From contig NZ_JBGCUS010000001.1 in NCBI RefSeq assembly GCF_041415945.1, positions 682,001-746,000 of the forward strand: a stretch of 64,000 nucleotides of DNA. The letters are read 5' to 3'. A program made the translations under genes and the position numbers. Origin of the DNA: Ancylobacter sp. IITR112. GTDB lineage: Bacteria > Pseudomonadota > Alphaproteobacteria > Rhizobiales > Xanthobacteraceae. Below the pieces are notes generated by a model. That model had not been told where the DNA came from. It saw only the letters and a program-made list of their open reading frames with translations, and searched no databases. This document shows, piece by piece, positions 61,031 through 64,000 of this stretch (its first letter is position 1; each line of letters opens with the position of its first letter).

Positions 61031-62461
61031 ATGCACGAATTCGATACGGTCATACGCGGAGGCACGGTGGTCACCGCTTCAGACACGGTGCGCGCCGATG
61101 TCGGCATACGCGACGGGCGCATCGTGGCAGTGGCGGAGAGCCTTGCCGGCGGCGCGAAGGTGATCGACGCCTCGGGCCTGCTGGTCATGCCCGGCGGCAT
61201 CGACAGCCACGTCCACCTCGCTCAGCCGGCCTTTGGCGGCCCGGCGATGGCGGATGATTTCGAGAGCGGCACGCGCTCGGCCATCGCCGGCGGCAACACC
61301 ACGGTGCTGCCCTTCGCGCTGCAGCCGCGCGGGGCGAGCCTGCGCCAGAGCGTGATGGACTATCACAAGGAGGCCGAGGGCAAGTGCTATTGCGACTATG
61401 GCTTCCATCTCATCATCTCCGATCCTTCGCCCAGCGTTCTGGGGCAGGAACTGCCGGCGCTGGTGGACGACGGCTACACCTCGTTCAAGGTGTTCATGAC
61501 CTATGACGACCTGGTGCTGAACGACGGCCAGTTGCTGGAGGTGTTCGACTGCGCGCGCGGCTGCGGCGCGCTGGTCATGGTCCATTGCGAGGGCTATGAC
61601 GCCATCCGCTTCATGACCCGGAAGCTGGAGGCGGCCGGCAAGACCGCGCCCTATTATCACGGCACCTCGCGTCCGCCATCGGTGGAGCGCGAGGCGACGC
61701 ACCGCGCCATCAGCCATGCCGAACTGACCGACGTGCCGATCATGGTGGTGCATGTGTCGGGCCGCGAGCCGATGGAGCAGATCCGCTGGGCGCAGCAGAA
61801 GGGGCTGAAGGTCTATGGCGAGACCTGCCCGCAATATGTGGCGCTCACCGCCGAGGACATGAAGGGCCTCAACATGGATGAGAGCGGCGGCAAATATGTC
61901 TGCTCGCCGCCGCCACGCGACCATGCGAGCTGGGACGCCATCTGGGAGGGCATCCGCACCGGCGTGTTCCAGACCTTCTCTTCCGATCACTGTCCTTTCT
62001 TCTATGAGGGAGACGGGGGCAAGCTGAACCCGAAGGCGCGTACCTCCTTCCGCTGGGTACCGAACGGCATTCCCGGCGTCGAGACGCGGCTGCAGATCCT
62101 GTTCTCCAAGGGGGTGGTGGAAGGGCGGATCACGCTCAACGAGTTCGTCGCGCTCACCTCCACCAACCACGCCAAGATGTACGGCCTTTATCCGAAGAAG
62201 GGTTCCATCGCCCCCGGTTTCGACGCCGACATCGTGCTGTGGGACCCTAACCGCAAGGAGACGATCCGCCAGGAGCTGATGCACCACGGCGCCGACTATA
62301 CGCCCTATGAGGGCATGGCGGTGACGGGTTGGCCGGTCATGACCCTGCTGCGCGGCAAGGTGATGGCCGAGGACGGCCGTATTGTCGGGGAGCCTGGCGA
62401 TGGCGGCTTCCTCAGGCGCGACCTCTCGCCCTACGCCGTGCCTGCGGGCTACGGCCGATGA
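61031..62461 (+). CDS. hydA: dihydropyrimidinase/D-hydantoinase
   Basis: A 476-residue amidohydrolase with a binuclear metal site: His60 and His62 (SHVHL), carboxylated Lys153 (TSFKVFM), later His in MVHCEG and VVHVSG, and Asp in SSDHCPF. It hydrolyses dihydrouracil/dihydrothymine or 5-substituted hydantoins. No other pyrimidine-degradation gene is next to it, so D-hydantoinase-like side activities are as likely as uracil catabolism. The 211-base gap upstream (60820-61030) shows no feature. Confidence 0.92.
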   Translation: MHEFDTVIRGGTVVTASDTVRADVGIRDGRIVAVAESLAGGAKVIDASGLLVMPGGIDSHVHLAQPAFGGPAMADDFESGTRSAIAGGNTTVLPFALQPRGASLRQSVMDYHKEAEGKCYCDYGFHLIISDPSPSVLGQELPALVDDGYTSFKVFMTYDDLVLNDGQLLEVFDCARGCGALVMVHCEGYDAIRFMTRKLEAAGKTAPYYHGTSRPPSVEREATHRAISHAELTDVPIMVVHVSGREPMEQIRWAQQKGLKVYGETCPQYVALTAEDMKGLNMDESGGKYVCSPPPRDHASWDAIWEGIRTGVFQTFSSDHCPFFYEGDGGKLNPKARTSFRWVPNGIPGVETRLQILFSKGVVEGRITLNEFVALTSTNHAKMYGLYPKKGSIAPGFDADIVLWDPNRKETIRQELMHHGADYTPYEGMAVTGWPVMTLLRGKVMAEDGRIVGEPGDGGFLRRDLSPYAVPAGYGR

Positions 62462-62609
62462 CTGCGTCGGCGCGGCGGGGGGGAGCAGGCATCAGGCGGG
62501 AAGCCTCATCGCACCTTTCGTCGCCGTCGCCGGCGATGGATGGCGGGCCATGGGAACGCGGATCGGCGGCCGGCGTTGTTCGGGCAGTCCACGTCACAGG
62601 AGCTTGCCG

Positions 62610-62876
62610 ATGGTCGACCCCAACAAGATCAACGAAAATCTGCCGTCCAGCGCCGATGCGCTGATGCGCGACACGGGCCGCAACATGTCCGCCGCTGCCG
62701 ACAGCGTCCGCGACGGTGTGCATGACGCCGCCGAGCGCGCCTCGGGCCTCTATGCCGCCGGCAATGCGGCGGTCGCCAACCGCATCGACGTGCTCCCGGG
62801 CATGGTGACGGCGGCTCTCGCGGGCGTCGTGGTCGGCTATTTCATCGGCCGCGATCACCATCACCGCCGCTGGTGA
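62610..62876 (+). CDS. small C-terminally membrane-anchored protein of unknown function
   Basis: An 88-residue protein: an amphipathic helical N-terminal part (DALMRDTGRNMSAAADSVRDG and on), one hydrophobic helix (VLPGMVTAALAGVVVGYFIG, residues about 62-81) and a basic/His tail RDHHHRRW. This resembles DUF883/ElaB-like ribosome- or envelope-associated proteins without a clear match. AGGAG precedes the ATG at 62610. A strong terminator follows. Confidence 0.78.
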   Translation: MVDPNKINENLPSSADALMRDTGRNMSAAADSVRDGVHDAAERASGLYAAGNAAVANRIDVLPGMVTAALAGVVVGYFIGRDHHHRRW

Positions 62877-62917
62877 GCGGTGCGGGCGTGGCCGGGTGCC
62901 GCGCCGGCGGAAGGCGG

Positions 62918-62947
62918 GAAAGGGCAGGGGGTTCCTCCTGCCCTTTC
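62918..62947 (+). terminator. factor-independent terminator
   Basis: Perfect 11-bp stem GAAAGGGCAGG/CCTGCCCTTTC at 62918-62928 and 62937-62947 with an 8-base loop, beginning 42 bases after the stop of the small membrane protein. Confidence 0.85.
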
Positions 62948-63471
62948 TCATGGGCAGCACAGAGTCGCAGAGCTGCACCAACAAATGTTGTTTTAGCGAC
63001 ATTTTATGTCGAAAAACATTCTCCATGAAGTGTCATTTGATGCTTCCGGTCGTCGGTTTCGCCGTCGGCTACCCGTGGCGATGAGGCGACCAACTCGCGT
63101 GGCGGAACGATTCCGTAGCCCCCGAAATCCGTCGACTTGTCGGGCGGGCCCACGCCGCTCCGTTTGCGTCAGTGAAAAATTATCAGTCTAATCAGATATA
63201 TAAGCGTCAAACATGCTCTGGTCGAAGAGCCGCCGCTTGGGAGGGGCGGGGCGCGCGCGCCTGGGCTCGCCCGGTCGGGACAGGCCGCCGTGACCGGAAA
63301 GGCACGCTGCCCGCTTCCTGTCCCGCTTCGTTATCGTGCGATCAAAATGTTATCTAAGTGACATACTGATCTGCCAAATCAGCAATCCTCGATCAACTGC
63401 CGACCGAAAACCGCGAGCCGCTGGCGCTTTCGGTTCGGTTCTGGCCATTCCGGGCGCATGGGGACTGCACG
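62948..63471. other. AT-richer non-coding stretch before the secreted EEP-fold gene
   Basis: About 520 bases with no supported gene. It is less GC-rich than the window. A perfect CGACAT-TTT-ATGTCG palindrome lies at 62997-63011 and two AT-rich runs at 63170-63210 and 63335-63385, the second a probable promoter for the gene at 63472. Two short open frames here have no ribosome sites. Confidence 0.5.
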
Positions 63472-64000
63472 ATGACTACCAGGACAAGCCGTCACCGACG
63501 TGACTTCAGCCTCGCCACTCTGACCTCGCGGTTCCTGTGCGGCGCCGCCATGACGGTCCTCGGCGCCGCCGCCGCTCAGGCGCAGGACGGCACGATCCGC
63601 ATCCTGACGCTGAACACCTGGGGCGACCAGTACGCCAACAATCTCGGCGTCACCTCCGATTTCTTCATCAACGGCAATTACGACATCATCGCCCTGCAGG
63701 AATCGCGGACCAACACCAAGTACATTCCCGGCCTGACCAGCATTCTCGGCGATGCCGGCCTCGGCACCTATGCCGGCACCCAGATCAGCGATGTCAGCGT
63801 GCTCAGCCGCCTCTCCGGCAGCTTCGGCTCCAGCACGCTCGGCGACGCCGTCGCCTACCAGAAGATCGACGCGCAGAACGGCGTGCCGCAGACGATCATC
63901 GGTTCGGTGCATCTGAACTATTATGACGAGCCCAATATCCGCCTCAACGAGGTGAAGGGCCTCAATAGCTGGGCGGCGAGCTCCGACACGCCGATCATCC
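63472..64000 (+). CDS. secreted endonuclease/exonuclease/phosphatase-fold protein (C-terminus outside window)
   Basis: The frame opens at ATG 63472 and runs off the window edge after 176 codons. A long signal sequence (positive MTTRTSRHRRDF, hydrophobic core, end AAQAQ-D near residue 39) precedes TIRILTLNTWGDQYANN and DIIALQESRTN, the Asn and Glu metal-site motifs of the EEP fold. Family members are sphingomyelinases, phosphatases or extracellular nucleases; the visible half does not say which. Ala-rich and low-complexity stretches (LSRLSGSFGSS) are unusual for cytosolic members. Confidence 0.82.
   Translation, partial: MTTRTSRHRRDFSLATLTSRFLCGAAMTVLGAAAAQAQDGTIRILTLNTWGDQYANNLGVTSDFFINGNYDIIALQESRTNTKYIPGLTSILGDAGLGTYAGTQISDVSVLSRLSGSFGSSTLGDAVAYQKIDAQNGVPQTIIGSVHLNYYDEPNIRLNEVKGLNSWAASSDTPII

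Overview
The window is GC-rich chromosomal DNA from an alphaproteobacterium. Gene style (ScfR-type glyoxylate-cycle regulator, BigR, SorC-type polyol clusters, a NikKMLQO nickel transporter, a Rhizobiales-type intergenic repeat at 6631-6735) points to Rhizobiales, probably Xanthobacteraceae (Ancylobacter/Starkeya-like). That placement is inference from gene style only. I see no rRNA, tRNA, CRISPR array, prophage or insertion sequence.

Region by region. 1-4832: glyoxylate shunt (malate synthase G, partial; isocitrate lyase; a small unknown protein) with a divergent ScfR/RamB-type regulator and TGTAAA-type operator candidates between them. 4835-7770: a ClC chloride channel, a Rhizobiales intergenic repeat and a YghU-type glutathione transferase. 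7832-25172: a large acid-catabolism locus. It holds two MmgE/PrpD proteins, three isocitrate/isopropylmalate/tartrate dehydrogenase paralogues, a PdxA-like dehydrogenase, an SDR lacking its catalytic Ser and Tyr, an AbrB-family membrane protein, a tripartite tricarboxylate transporter, a fluoroacetate-dehalogenase-like hydrolase coupled to a four-domain rhodanese, and two FCD-type GntR regulators. Five copies of a TTGTTGACAA-like palindrome, plus one related site, lie upstream of the transcription units and tie the locus into one probable regulon. This is my best candidate for an undescribed system.

25341-27852: BigR sulfide-responsive operon (palindromic operator, DUF2892, BigR, two YeeE/YedE half-transporters, a SLAC1/TehA protein). 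27918-36649: HAD phosphatase, SorC regulator, SmoEFGK-type polyol ABC importer, mannitol dehydrogenase and fructokinase. 36720-40131: small stress-type proteins (proline-rich protein, YciE ferritin-like, DUF3008, low-affinity iron permease, DUF2934) and an apparently circularly permuted ROK kinase. 40281-50718: a second polyol/pentitol operon on the minus strand (FGGY pentulose kinase, two polyol dehydrogenases, ABC importer, SorC regulator, TIM-barrel isomerase, SIS isomerase).

51017-56384: an inositol-phosphatase-like gene, then carnitine/choline genes (ChoX-like binding protein, CdhR-like regulator, BKACE, L-carnitine dehydrogenase-thioesterase fusion). 56490-60819: GlsB-like membrane protein, then nickel uptake. 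A NikR homologue has lost all four high-affinity nickel ligands, yet faces a perfect GTATGA-N16-TCATAC operator upstream of nikKMLQO. 61031-64000: D-hydantoinase/dihydropyrimidinase, a small membrane-anchored protein, a 0.6-kb non-coding stretch and the start of a secreted endonuclease/exonuclease/phosphatase-fold protein.

Overall the region is a set of transport-plus-catabolism modules for C2 units, di/tricarboxylates, polyols and carnitine, each with its own local regulator and recognisable operator candidates.
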